64,000 nucleotides of DNA. Origin: Dryomyza anilis (Eukaryota; Arthropoda; Insecta; Diptera; Dryomyzidae). Shown piece by piece: positions 24,561 through 36,638 of this stretch. Numbering within the stretch: the first letter of the stretch is position 1; each line of letters starts with the position of its first letter. Where the stretch lies: assembly GCA_951804985.1 (NCBI GenBank), contig OX638131.1, positions 9,180,959 through 9,244,958 on the forward strand, read 5' to 3'. Under the pieces are notes generated by a model that saw only the letters and a program-made list of their open reading frames with translations, searched no databases and had not been told where the DNA came from. Both the position numbers and the translations under genes were made by a program.

Positions 24561-25559
24561 CAATTATTTTTTCTATTAGTTGAATATAATAAGATATTTT
24601 TTGAATTAATCGTACTATTATTTTTCTATTTTCTAAAAAACATCAATCGTACAACATTCTTGAGCTGTCTACGCTAAAGTCATTCGCTTGTTCGTGGCCA
24701 TGGCTTCTGTCACACAGCAACACTAAAAATACCAACAAACCAGAGGAATAGAAAAATTTCCTAAACGTAGAAAAAACCACCAATAAAATCGTTGAGCAAC
24801 TTTGTGTCCTTCATGCATCCGCGATTGCATTGCAATGCAGCAACCATTTGAACGAAAGGACGAATGAATGAACGACTGTATGACCGAGAGAACGACTGAG
24901 AGAACGACCGATGGAACGTTCAAATGCGCCGCTAACTTTGATCTGTTTTGAGTCGTTGAATTCGAACGAAATGTTCGCCGTTCGAACTATGGTCGCCGCC
25001 TCGAATTGTGTTCTTCACCGGCAAAAACACAGTCAGTTAAACATTTTTGAATGGTTTTAGCAGGAGGCTGCTTTTTGCAAGGATGCGGGTTTTTTTTTTT
25101 TTGAAAGAATGTGGCTTCATCTCTAGGGTTGTGGCAGCCGTTTTTAGTTTTGATTTTTTTGTCCTATTTTTTTTTACTGCTATATCCTTTGGAAATACAT
25201 TACGTATGCACTGTGGTGTCTGGCGACGAGCAGCGTGTTTGCCAGTGGCCACAGTCCAGTGGCCTTTACCTTTAATTTAATGCCTTTAGCCCACTTGTGT
25301 TGCAGCGCACCTACACCGCGTAGGCATACTGTCTGTCCATCCCTATTTTTTTTGTCTGTCTATTAAAATGGCCAAAAAGTTTATGTACAGCCAAAAAAAA
25401 GTAGCAGAAATGAGGCGAATGTTTTTGGACAAAAAATGAAAAAACTTTTGTCTTTTCAATCGACACTTTGTTGGCGACACCTACTACCTAAAGCATGGGC
25501 CCCATATAGCGGCGACGTGCTACAATTTAGTTTTTTTTTTTGGTAACTTTGGTTTCAGG
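24561..25559. other. Unique non-coding stretch
   Basis: GC-richer intergenic DNA. A short GAACGA-type repeat lies around 24850-24915. No coding region is supported. Confidence 0.55.
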
Positions 25560-28500
25560 TTTTTCTATTAACTTTGCGCTACTTTTTGAAACTTTTTGCT
25601 ACTACTTTTCTAATATTTTTCATTATTACTAATTTTTGCAACTACTTTTTCCTGCTACTACTACTATTACTATTATTTCTTTTTGCTTCAACTGCCCACT
25701 ACTTTTTGCTACTTCTTTTAGCTAACAATTTTTGCTACTACTTTTCTAATACTTTTCCTTGGTACTCATTTTTGGAAATACTTTTTCCTTTTACTATTAC
25801 TATTATTTTTTTTTGCTGCAACTCGCAGCTACTTTTTGCTACTTCTTTTAGCTACCAATTTTTGCTACTACCTACTTTAACTATTTTTTTCTTACTTTTT
25901 CATACTAGTTTTTGCTCCTACTTTTTGCTATCTCTTTTTGTGACTACTATTATCGACTACTTTTTCTCCTTTTGTACCTTCTTTTTGCTACTGTCTTTGG
26001 CTACAACTTTTTGTTACTTTTGCAGCTACCTTTTGCTAGTACTTATAGCTTCTACTTTGGTTAAAACTTTCCTAACAAATTTTGTTAAAACTTTTAGACA
26101 CTATTCTTTGCTACTACTTTTTTTTGTTAACTACATTGTGCCACTTCTCTTTGCTAATATTTTTTGCTGTTACATTTAGCGACAACTCTTACTAACACTT
26201 CTTGTGACTAATATATGTCAATACTTTTTCAAATGACTTACTCCTACTATTCTTTTTTTTACTGTTTCTTCAACTCCTATTTCTACTATTCTCTCATAAA
26301 ATATTTAACAAACTTCAATGGAATTATTTTTTTCTACTACTATTTATTTGACTACTTCTCATTACTTTCTTAAGGCATTTTTTTAAACTAATTTTTGAAA
26401 CACTTTTTTAACTACTTTTTTTAACATCTTTGTTAATCTCCTTTTAATTTTTTTCACTACTTTTAATTTGTAGTGTGCCTTTTTTGAACTAATTAAAACT
26501 TTTCAATTAATACATTTTTTATTTTATTTTTTAAGTACTTTTTTAAACTACTTTTTAAAAAAAAAAATTTATTTACTTTTTTATACTACTTTTTTAAAAT
26601 ACGTTTTTAAATACTTTTTAAACTACTTTTTAAACAGTATTTTTAAACCATTTTTTTACTACTTTTCCCATCTAAATTTTGAATAACTTTTTTAACAACC
26701 TTTTTTTTATTCTTTTTGAACTAACTACTTTTTTTTAACCAACTTAACAAAAACTACTTTTTCAACTGATTTTTTCTTAACTTTATTTTGAGCTACATTT
26801 CTTTTATAACTTTTATAACAATTTTACTTTTTTTTTCTACTACTATTTTTTTGCTACTATTTTTTTTTGCAATTGTTTTTTTCTAGCGCACATATTTCTA
26901 CAGTCATATTTAATTGAATTTTTTTGTTTTCGGTCCACTACTCTTTTTGTTGCACGTCGCCGTTTGTCTGCTGTCTGATTGGCTGCCCTTTTTTTTTTGG
27001 TGTAGCAATTCAATTGCTTTGTGCCTACGCGAGGGCACAGACTACACCCGAGGCTGCAGTGAATTAAATGTTTGCTGAATGCAAGTTTATTGCTTTTTCA
27101 ATTACGCAGATTTATGGTCACATTGTATGGGGATTACAAATTTTTTTTTTTTTTTTTTTTTTTTAACTTTTTAAATACATTTTTTTTTTGGTTAGTAGCA
27201 CATGCGACGTATAAAATTCATGTGTGATACAACTGCAAATTAAGCGGTTTATAAAATTGTTTGTCGACGTTTCTTTTCCTACTGTTATTTATAAAATACT
27301 TTTTCTACTACTTTTTCAAAACTATAGTAAAAAATTAAAAATTAAGCAATGAAGTAATTTAAAATTACTATAATTTTTTTTGAGTACAAAAGTTTTAAAT
27401 TTTGAATAATTAATTATATTTAATACATATTGCTTTCATATATATTTTTTTTCTAATATTTATAATTGAGCAACTGAAAAATATGCTGTTTATAAAATTA
27501 TATAATAACGTTTTTCTACTTTTTGTAATATCATTTTGGAACTAATTTTTGCTACTACTACTTTTTCTTTTATTCTAAATTTATATTGAAAAATTGTAAT
27601 CGGTTTTATTTTTTTTTAATATTTTATCTCTTATTTTTTACTACTTTCTTTCTATTACTTTTTTTTAATAAAACTACTTTAATATATTTTTTTAATTCTT
27701 TTTAATACTTCATTTTTTTTTTCTTATTTTTTTCGATTACATTTTTCTTGAAATATATTTTTTTAACCACATTTCCGAATATATTTTTTACTACTTTTTT
27801 AATACTTTTCTGATACTTCTTTTTTTACTTATTTTTAAAAATATATTTAACAGACTTTTTTCTGATACGTATATTTCTGATACATATACATTTATATTTT
27901 GCAAAATTTTTTTCTGCTTTTTTTTTCATTTCCTTTAGTACATTTTTTAAAAATATTTTTACTATCTTTTTTTCAACTTTATATTTTACTCTTTTCTACT
28001 ACTAGTACCGTTTTCCTATAACCTTTATTTTCTTAGTACTTTACTAAACACTCATATTTTATTTTTTACTAATTTTATCTAAAACTTTTACTACTACTAT
28101 TTTAAATAATGTTTTAATACTTTTTTCTTTTTCAATTGTCTACTAATTTTTTAAACTACTACATTTTAATACTTCAATTTTTTATCTTATTTTTTGTCGA
28201 TTACATTTGTCTTGAAATATATTTGTTTAACCAAATTTCCGAATATTTTTTTACTACATTTTTAATACTTTTTGTGATACTTCTTTTTTACATATTTTTA
28301 AATATATTTTCAATACTTTTTATTGATACATATTTTATTTATATTTTTTTTGTACATTTTTTTCTGCTTCTTTTTTTATTTCATTTAGTACATTTTTTAA
28401 AAATATTTTTACTATCTCTTTTGCAACTTTATATTTTACTTTTAAAAAAGTAGTGGTACTTTTTCTACGACTATTTTCCTATAACCTTTATTTTCTTAGT

Positions 28501-29105
28501 ACTTTATTTTGTTACCTTTTTTTTACTAATTTTATCTAATATTTTTTTTACTACTATTATTTTTAATAACTTTTTTCAATTTTCTACTACTTTTTTCAAC
28601 TACTACATTTTAACAAAAAATCTTTTAAATATATTATTTTAATTCTTTTTAATATTAAATAATTTTTTTCTTATATTTTTTCTTTAAATATTTTTTTTTA
28701 ACCACATTTAGTATATCTTTACTACTTTTTTGAATTCTTTCTTTTGTTACTTTATTGCTATACATTTTTTAATACTTTTTAGTAATACAAACTTTTTTAT
28801 ATTTTTTACTATTTTTTTCTACTACTTTTTTTATATTTTATTTTAATACATTTTTTTTAATATTTTCACTGTATTTTCTGCTACTTTTTATTTAATTTTT
28901 TCTACCACTACTTTTTTCTAATATTTTTTTATAACCTTTAATTTCGTAGTACTTTTTTACTAATTTTATATAATATTTTTATACTACTACTATTTTTAAT
29001 AAATTTTATTAATACTATTTCAATTTTCTACTACTTTTTCTACTACGTATTTTACTACTTTTTTTACTACTTTTTTCTACTACGTTTTTCTTCTACTGAA
29101 AAAAC
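25560..29105 (+). repeat. Decayed CTACTTTTT-type repeat region
   Basis: A 3.5-kb T-rich tract in which ACTACTTTTT, TGCTACTACTTTTT and close variants recur with irregular spacing. Some longer phrases are duplicated, for example around 27650-27960 and 28140-28450. A 26-T homopolymer lies at 27143-27168, and a short non-repeat segment of about 26880-27130 interrupts it. The 201-codon Phe/Leu-rich frame at 25574-26179 is an artefact of composition. Confidence 0.85.
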
Positions 29106-30940
29106 TTTCTCTATGTTTGTAAACACTCCTGAATTATTTTTATATTATTATGTATTTCCACAATATTTGATACACATTTTTCCTAGTATTCTTTTCATAG
29201 TTTTATTTTTGTTTATTTTATTGATACCTTTTTATAATTATATCTTATTCTTCATTTATTATCAGATTTATATTTTTATTATGCATTAATTTTATATGCA
29301 TTAATAAACTATTACTCCTCTTTTTTAAATATTTAAATGCAATTTTTTTTGTTGCTATATTTTGTAATATTCTGTCAGCCATATTGTCATGGAAATATTG
29401 GCTGCAACTAGGGCGTTAAACCTTCAACACTTTGTAACCACAAAATAAAAAATAATATATAAAAAATAATATATAAAAAATATATATAAAATACTTTTAA
29501 AACTGCTGCAATATTTTGTAACTTTTGCGGTTTGCATTAAATTAAAATTTAGCTATAAATGTAAATTCAAATTTTTCTACTACTAATTTGGATGTGTTTT
29601 CAGTTGTTATTTAGTCAACTTATTAAACGCTCAAATAGCCGGACAGACAGTCGAACGGACAGTAAATTAATCAGTAGACCAACAAATGCCAGCAATTAAA
29701 ATACTTTGTTTTATTATTTACAAATATCATTATTTATTTTTTGCATTTTATAAAATGCACTATAAAATAAATATTAAAAAAAAAATGCAGCACATATTGA
29801 CAATGTGGCTGCCAGCTTGTTTGTGGTTGCCACATTTCAAAATAAATACTTTAGCAAGTTTTGTTTATTGAATTTTTTTATTTTATATTTTGTATATCTT
29901 TTTTTAACACAAACTAAAGTTACAACTAAATTAATTATTAAATATGCGAAAATCTGTGCAATTATCTAGCATATGCAACCTAATAATAATAATGAATTGA
30001 CTATAATTTCAATAAATATTTGCAAATAATTTAATTTATGCAGTAAAATAAATTAAATTGCCAGCGAGACTAATACAAGTTTAATTTATTTTTAAACTAG
30101 TGAAATTAAGCATATTTAATTGGATTTTTATTGTCGTGCTTTAATTGCATATTATGCAAATAACTAAAATTAATTATTTATTTTGTGATTTTTTTATAGT
30201 TTATACTTTTTTAATATTTTACTTTTTTATAATTGATTTATGCAAAATTGCATAATAATTTAATAATTATTAATAAATTGAAAAATATTACTAAAATGTG
30301 TGAAAATAAATTTGTATATAAAAAGGTTACGCATACGTCATGTGTTACTTACTGCTTGGAAAATTGAATATTTTAGTTGTTCGTAATTAATTTTCTAGTT
30401 ATTTATTATAATTGCATGCAAAACAATAAAACGCGTAAATAAATGCAGTATTTGTTTATTTAATTAATATTTGAAATTGGATTATTATTTCTTGATTAGC
30501 TTAATTGCCTGAAATGTTTATATTTAATAAGCTGCATAGCTTTGGTAAATTTTAAAATGCAGAAAAATTGTATTTTATGTTGTAATAAATTATTACAATT
30601 TATATATACAAATTATAGAAATAAACAATTTAAATAACATAAAACTCATACGTCATGTAGTACGAATGTTTTATTTTTAATTGTACAGCAGCTAAATCAA
30701 AACTTTTTGTAAATTAAAAAATACTTCAATTGAAATAATATTGAATACATTTTTTGCAATTAAATATTGCAGTAATTAAGGTAATAAACAATGAAAAATA
30801 ATTTAAAACTAATAAATAAATTAATAATTAAATTAATAAATAAATACAAATATTTAAATATTAAAGGAAAAGCATTTAAGAGAGTGATAGTAATAAAAAA
30901 TATTATTTAATTATATCTGAATTATATACAGTAGAAACCT
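29106..30940. other. AT-rich non-coding stretch with two box copies
   Basis: Very AT-rich. A small ATATAAAAAATA-type repeat lies at about 29445-29495. No gene is supported. Two forward copies of the dispersed box are annotated separately. Confidence 0.6.
30330..30663 (+). repeat. Dispersed CTCATACGTCA box, two forward copies
   Basis: CGCATACGTCATGTGTTAC lies at 30330-30348 and CTCATACGTCATGTAGTAC at 30645-30663. The copies are 315 bp apart with AT-rich, apparently unrelated sequence between. These are the last forward-orientation copies before the orientation switches at 37.5 kb. Confidence 0.75.
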
Positions 30941-31150
30941 GTTTTAGAAATTAAGTGATTATAAGTAGCAAGACATTAATAAAAAAAAAAAATGGAGAAA
31001 AAACGTAAAAAAAATATAAAGTAGAAAACACAAAAATTTGTAAAACATTAATAAACGTAGTGGAGAGGCAAAGAAAACGTAGAAAAATAAAAGAAATATA
31101 AAAAGTAGTAGAAAATGCAAGTTAAAAAGTTAAAAAAAATATCACAAACA
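30941..31150 (-). repeat. Decayed AAAAAGTAG repeat, small block
   Basis: Reverse complement of the CTACTTTTT family: 'gtagaaaa', 'aaaagtagtagaaaa'. It precedes the MULE transposon, and the same family continues after it from 33190, so the transposon probably landed within or beside this tract. Confidence 0.65.
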
Positions 31151-31513
31151 AATAGAATTCATATACATACATTTTTATTACAGGAGCACCACAAAATTCA
31201 TTTGACACAAAATTCACTTTTTCAGAATTTGTGAATTTAAAAAATCCACCTCTACAAAATCCACCCGAACAAAATCCAATTTCATTTATCCAACTTTTCT
31301 TTGGTACAAAAGGTACCTTTTAGTCCAAAATCCACCATTTATTTTCCCTTTCAATTGAATCGTTTTTTAGCAATCTAACTATATAAAATTCGTTGCTTTA
31401 AAAAATTAAAAAGGAAACTTATAAATATATGTTTTAAAAATTGTTCGTTTTTCGTAACATAAACTATAGAATACACATTTGATTTATTCAACTAATAAGA
31501 CCAAAACGAAACT

Positions 31514-32567
31514 ATGGATATATCTGTTTTGAAATCAAATAAAGGAGTGGACAAACTTGTAATTGATGGATATGATTATCACATGCACAAAAAGACTAAA
31601 ACATACATGGTTGTGCACAAAATGAAAGTCGCATAATTGCAAAGGTCGAGTTGCAACAACCCAAGAAAATTGACAATACGAAATCTACAAAAAACCTACA
31701 GAGCATTGCCATGATCCAGGAGCCTATAAAAAATGTATAATATTAGCAAATTCTCAAATTAAGGATATGGCCCAATCAACAACTATGGGTCCATCTCAAA
31801 TCATTCGCGAAGTGGTTGTTGGTTGCGCTCAAGAATGTCGGGCCTACCTGTCCAGCGAGCAAAATTAAGGAACTTGAAACTCTTAGTGAAATTGATATTC
31901 CTGAAAGATTAAAATTCATCGAAGGTGGACTTTTTGTTCTTTCCTATGAAATTTTCAATGACAAGAGAAATATTATTTTAGGAACAATATCAACCTTAAA
32001 GCTTTTGTCAGAGTCTGCATGTTGGATGATGGATGGTACATTTTACGTTGTACCAACCATCATGAAGCAATTATACAGCATTCATGGATATGTGGAAGGA
32101 CAAGTAGTTCCCTTAATTTTTTGCCTTATGAGTAAGAAGGATACAGTGTCGTATTGTCAATTGTTTTATGAATTATGTTGTGTTGCATGCATTAACAACA
32201 TTCATCTGTATCCTAAAAGAATAAAAACTGATTTTTAAAAAGCCTCTGTAGCAGCGGCTCAACAATTTTTTCCATCTGCTGAATACAAAGGCTGTTTATT
32301 CCACTTTGGACAAATTATTTTGAGAAGAGTACAAAAAGAACGATTGGCCACTAAATATGGTAACAACGAGCTAATTTCAATCCAAATAAAAATGATAAAA
32401 AGTTTAGCTTTTGTCCCTACAGAGGAAGTTTTAGATTATTATACTGATCTTAATAACAGTTTGGTAGATAATGGTGTAAAAAAATAAGTTCTTGGTTTCG
32501 AAAAAATTATATTATCAATAAAAAAACCAACCATTCCAACTATAAGCCTGAATTTTGGAGTGTGGCC
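31514..32567 (+). pseudogene. Broken MULE transposase with FLYWCH zinc finger
   Basis: A DNA-cut-and-paste transposase relic. The N-terminus starts at an ATG (31514) and contains a FLYWCH-type finger: CKGRVATT at about 31638 and a His-x-His pair (HCHDPG) at about 31704. From about 31855 a different frame carries the MULE catalytic core: WMMDGTF (first acidic residue), KQLYSIHG, then TDF followed by a stop at 32236-32238 where family members have the conserved Asp-Phe-Glu context, then GCLFHFGQI. Further breaks are a stop at 31634-31636, a shift near 31855, and a stop at 32485-32487 with the frame changing after it. Family proteins are longer at both ends. The homology is clear; the Phantom subclass is inferred from the FLYWCH domain. 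Confidence 0.85.
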
Positions 32568-32572
32568 AAACC

Positions 32573-32645
32573 CACCCGTACAAAATCAACCAGTAAGAAA
32601 TCCACCTGCTTGTTGGATTTTGTACAGGTGGATTTTGTACGGGTG
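32573..32645. repeat. Imperfect hairpin at the right end of the MULE element
   Basis: CACCCGTACAAAATC at the left pairs with GATTTTGTACGGGTG at the right, with a second pairing of AATCCACCTG-type motifs inside. It is built from the same short unit as the terminal clusters. Confidence 0.7.
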
Positions 32646-32720
32646 CTTTTTGTACGGGTGGATTTTGTACCGGTGGTTTTTTTATGTTGGATTTTGTATT
32701 GTGGATTCCACACCCAACAC

Positions 32721-33189
32721 ATTTAATACATTAAAAAAATAATGAAATTATATTTTTTTCTCTGGAAATTTTATATTTATTTTTATTTTGAAAGGATAAT
32801 AAAATGATAGTTTTCATACAAATACATTATTCTCAAACGATAGTTTTGCAAAAAATAGGCACGTCACACTTTTTTGGGGGAGGGTAATTTTGATATAAAA
32901 ATTCAATTTAAAATATGTGCAATATTCTCAATTGATTTAAAAATGACATTCTTACATTTCAGAACGACTATAAATATCAAAATTTGACAAAATCGATTTA
33001 AGATATTGTCTTAAAAAAAAATGAAAAAAAATAAATTTTTTTTATTAAATATTATTTGTCTTTTAAAAAAAAAGTTTAAAGATTACTGAAACAATAGCTT
33101 TTTTTACAATCTAAAATATAAAAAATATAATCAAAAGGAGATATACGAGTTTTTCTGGTAGTAGAAGACAATTTTTTAGAGAAATAGAC
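32721..33189. other. AT-rich non-coding stretch
   Basis: No gene, RNA or mobile element recognised. A short G-run lies near 32875. Confidence 0.55.
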
Positions 33190-35290
33190 ATGTGAACGAT
33201 GGAACGAAATCCTATCAAAAAAACTACTTTTTCTGATTTTTTTTAAAATTTAATGTTGTTGGTTTTTTTAATAGCTGGTACGAAAATATAATAACTGAGA
33301 AAAAAAAATTATTCAAAATGTAGTATAAACAATTTTTATAGTGACAATGAAAATAAGTAGTTGACAATTCTACTAAAAAAATAAGTGGAAAATGTAATTG
33401 AATTGAAAATGTAATGGAAAATATAGTAGAAATGTAAAACAAAAAAGTTATAAAAAATTCGTCAAAAGTCATTAAAAAAGTATTATAAAATGTTGTAAAA
33501 CAAATTAATAGAAAAAGTACCAGAATAATATAGTTTAATTAAAGTAGTTAAATAACATATTGGATACCATTTTTAAAGAGCGGTCAGTAAAAGTAACAGA
33601 CATAAATAGTTAAAAAAAGTAGCAAAATAGTAGTAGATTGAAAAAAAAATGTTAAAGTTGCAAAAATCCATATTTTTATGTTGAGAAAAGAAAAGAAGCA
33701 CACAAAAAATTAGTAGAAAATAGGAGTAGACAAAAAATTAATTGCAAAATGTGTAGTTTCTACTGATTTAAATATAGTTTATTGTAATGTATCTTTCATA
33801 GACATTTCGAACATGTCTCGAAATAATAAAGAATCGGAAACATTATATTTAATCACAAAGCACCAGCTATTTAAATAATGAAAAAAGAAGCATAAATAAT
33901 AGTTAGGGAAAATAGTTCTAAAAGTACAAGAAGACTGTAGCAATTTTCATAGGGGTAATGAAAAAAGTTATTGAAGTAACTTAGGTGAAAAAGAAACATA
34001 CAATTGGAAATGTAATAAAAAAAAGTAGTGTGAGACAAAAACCTAAAAAACTATTTTTTTAAGTTAAGAAAAAAGGGTAGAATAAAATGTAGTAAAAAAG
34101 GAGTAAAAATAGGAGTAAAAATAGGAGTACAATTAGGTGTTGAAAATAGAAGTAAAAATAGGAGTAGGAAATGTAATACAAAAAGTAGAAAAAAGAGAGC
34201 CAAGAATAGTTAAAAAAAGTAGAATAAAATGTAGTAGAAAATAGGTGTAGAAAATAGGAGTCAAAATAGGAATAAAAATAGAAGTTAAAAAAGTAGTATA
34301 AAAAGTTCAAAAAAATTTAAGTAGAAAATAGGAGTACTAAAAAGTAGTACAAAAAATAGGTAAAAAAACAAAAAAAAATGAGTAGAATATAATGCGGTAG
34401 AAAATTTGAGTAGAAAATAGCGATAGAATTTAGGAGTAAAAATAGAAGTAGAGAAAAGTAGTACAAATGTAGTGGAAAATGGTAGCAGAAAAAATAGGTA
34501 AACAAGTTTAATATAAAATATATAATTAATGTGGGATTGCAGCCAGACTGACGGACTAAGAACGGAATGACAACTAGAAGCAGAAAAAAATAGTAGTAGA
34601 AAATGCAACCATGCACAATAACATAGAAACAGACAAGACAAAAGAACGACTGACGAACTAAGACGAAACGAAACGAACGAACTCTAAAAGAGTTGAGTGC
34701 GAGCCGCAGACAAGGCAAGTTGTGCCAGAGATGCAAGATGCAATGAAGATGAAATGTAGTACAAAAAGTAGAAAAAAGAGAGCCAAGAATAGTTAAAAAA
34801 AAAACAAAAAAATTAGTAGAATAAAATGTAGTAGAAAATAGGTGTAGAAAATAGGAGTCAAAATAAGAATAAAAATAGAAGTTAAAAAAGAAGTACAAAA
34901 AATAGGAGCAGAAAAATAGGTAAAAAAACAAAAAAAATGAGTAGAATATAATGCAGTAAAAAACTGGAGTAGAAAATAGCGATAGAATTTATGAGTAAAA
35001 ATAGAAGTAGAAAAAAGTAGTACAAAAAGTAGTGGAAAATGGTAGCAGAAAAAATAGGTACACAAAGTTTAATATAAAATATATAATTAATGTGGGATTG
35101 CAGCCAGACAGACGGACTAAGAACGGAATGACAACTTGAAGCAGACAGAAATAGTAGTAGAAAATGCAACCTTGCACAATAACATAGAAACAGACAAGAC
35201 AAAAGAACGACAGCCGAACTAAGACAAAACGAAACGAACGAACTCTAAATGAGGAGTGCGAGCCGTAGACAAGGCAAGTTGTGCCAAAAA
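33190..35290 (-). repeat. AAAAAGTAG repeat region with a two-copy tandem segment
   Basis: Reverse complement of the CTACTTTTT family. Within it, a segment of about 560-583 bp is present twice in tandem (about 34165-34745 and 34748-35290). Landmarks: AGAGAGCCAAGAATAG at 34194 and 34777, and GTGGGATTGCAGCCAGAC at 34531 and 35092. Each copy ends with the same non-repetitive tail containing GACAAGGCAAGTTGTGCC. Identity between copies is high by eye, so the duplication is much younger than the repeats it contains. Long minus-strand frames rich in Phe, Leu, Tyr and Ser here are artefacts. Confidence 0.88.
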
Positions 35291-35790
35291 GATGGAAACA
35301 AAACGATGTAAAAATTATTTAAAACTAAATAGATGTAAAATTAAACACTTAATATTCTAACTTAACTAATAAAACTTATTATTGTACTTAAACTAAACAA
35401 AGGAGAGTGTTTTAATAAAGTAGAACTGAAGAAATGAGTTGAAGATAGTGAGAAGTGACGAGGTATAGATTAAAGAATACCGACATTAATTAAAGAAATG
35501 ACTCTGTATTATATAAATGCATCAAATTTCGTCACCCTAGGGAAAGTTCAAATTTGAACGTTACAACAAGTGAAAGTAAACTTTTATAATTACTTTTTTC
35601 AAATAGAAACGAATAACTCTACAATCATTTATTTAAATTTATTGATTTTTATCACTAAGTAACTTTAATTAATTTGAATGAAATTAATTAATCTACGGAA
35701 ATCATGGAATCACGTATTTACACAAACTGCTTTTATCAGCAGTTATTTTAACTTATAAGTGGTAAAAATTGAAAAAACTGGATTATATTC
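35291..35790. other. AT-rich non-coding stretch
   Basis: No gene or repeat recognised in these 500 bp. Confidence 0.55.
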
Positions 35791-35854
<64 letters not shown>

Positions 35855-36159
35855 GTTTGGCACTACAGTTCTATAAGAACTTAGGCCGAGCTCTCTCACC
35901 ACTTTGAGCTGTGCGTGTTATATTTGTACTCAAAGTGGTGGGACCTACATTTTATTGCCGAATCCGAACGGCGGGTGAGAGCTTTTCATAGGCAATGTTT
36001 TACTCTCGTAGGTTTGCTATTTACTGCCAAGAGGCAATAGAAAAAAAAATAGCGCGGTATAGAAAAATGTTTCTATGAAAAGATGTTGTTAGCCCCAGTC
36101 CAGACTTGAACCGGGGACCTTTCTCGCAGCGAACGCACTAACCACTGAGCTACCGCAGC
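35791..36159 (-). mobile_element. tRNA-derived SINE with (TTA)n tail
   Basis: Read on the minus strand, the element starts with a 68-nt tRNA-like head (36159 to 36092). It has an A box TAGCTCAGTGGT at 36152-36141 and a B box GGTTCAAGTCT at 36112-36102. The head resembles tRNA-Val in the stretch GTTCGC...AAAGGTCCCCGG but is missing about five bases of the anticodon loop. The body contains CGGATTCGGC and a perfect 12-bp stem (35897-35908 with 35929-35940, CACCACTTTGAG). The element ends in about 21 copies of TTA. Such SINEs are transcribed by RNA polymerase III and mobilised by LINE enzymes. A body with GCCGTTCGGATTCGGC-like sequence followed by a stem and GAGCTCGGCC is known from fly genomes. 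Confidence 0.9.
36092..36159 (-). promoter_or_regulatory. Internal Pol III promoter (A and B boxes) of the SINE head
   Basis: The split promoter lies in the tRNA-like head. The cloverleaf is imperfect: 7-bp acceptor pairing with one mismatch and two wobbles, weak D stem, good T arm, and no usable anticodon loop. It is therefore a SINE promoter and not a working tRNA gene. Confidence 0.75.
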
Positions 36160-36638
36160 TACAAACTAAAGTATAAATCAAGTTTATTTATAAAAACATT
36201 TACAAACAGCAAAACCACAAAATATATTTAAAAAATTGAATGAATTTTGAATTTACATTAACTACTGAATGAAAATATGCCCTAAAGAATTCTAGAAAAA
36301 AATAATAATACAATTGTTCCTTCTAAATGAAAGGCACAATAATTATTCAAAATTCCATTTACTATGTGCTTGTTTGAATCATACGCAATGACGGACGTAA
36401 TGCGTTAATTTAAAAATTACAGAAAAAAAGTTATTATAATCAGTTTTATTAAATATTTAAACAATTTTAATTATTTTTTGCAATATATATTTATTAACTT
36501 ATTTAAAAATCAATTAGTAAACAACAAATCAACCAAATACTAGTATCAATAAAATAACAGTTAATGCTAAAACAAATTCACACTAGTGACATTTACTAAA
36601 ATAAACAAAAAGTTTTTTTTTCTGTTGATCTTCACAAC
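36160..36638. other. AT-rich non-coding stretch
   Basis: No gene recognised. A possible highly decayed box copy, ATCATACGCAATGACG, begins at 36379. Confidence 0.5.

Larger units (their letters stand above)
31183..32720 (+). mobile_element. Mutator-like DNA transposon relic (Phantom-like)
   Basis: About 1.5 kb carrying a broken transposase bounded by inverted clusters of a short motif. On the left (about 31240-31285) it reads as repeated CAAAATCCACC. On the right (about 32570-32700) it reads mainly as GGTGGATTTTGTACGGG. The right end also folds on itself (32573-32645). FLYWCH plus MULE transposase is the architecture described for Phantom elements of animals. The exact termini and target duplication could not be fixed. 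Confidence 0.75.

Noticed and set aside
36092..36159. Functional tRNA-Val gene
   Set aside because: The anticodon loop is shortened and the D stem is weak; the head is joined to a SINE body with a (TTA)n tail.
36379..36394. Further copies of the dispersed box (36379, 40986, 41735, 55977, 61423)
   Set aside because: Each matches only part of the core with gaps or several mismatches; in AT-rich DNA such matches may be chance, so they were not counted.
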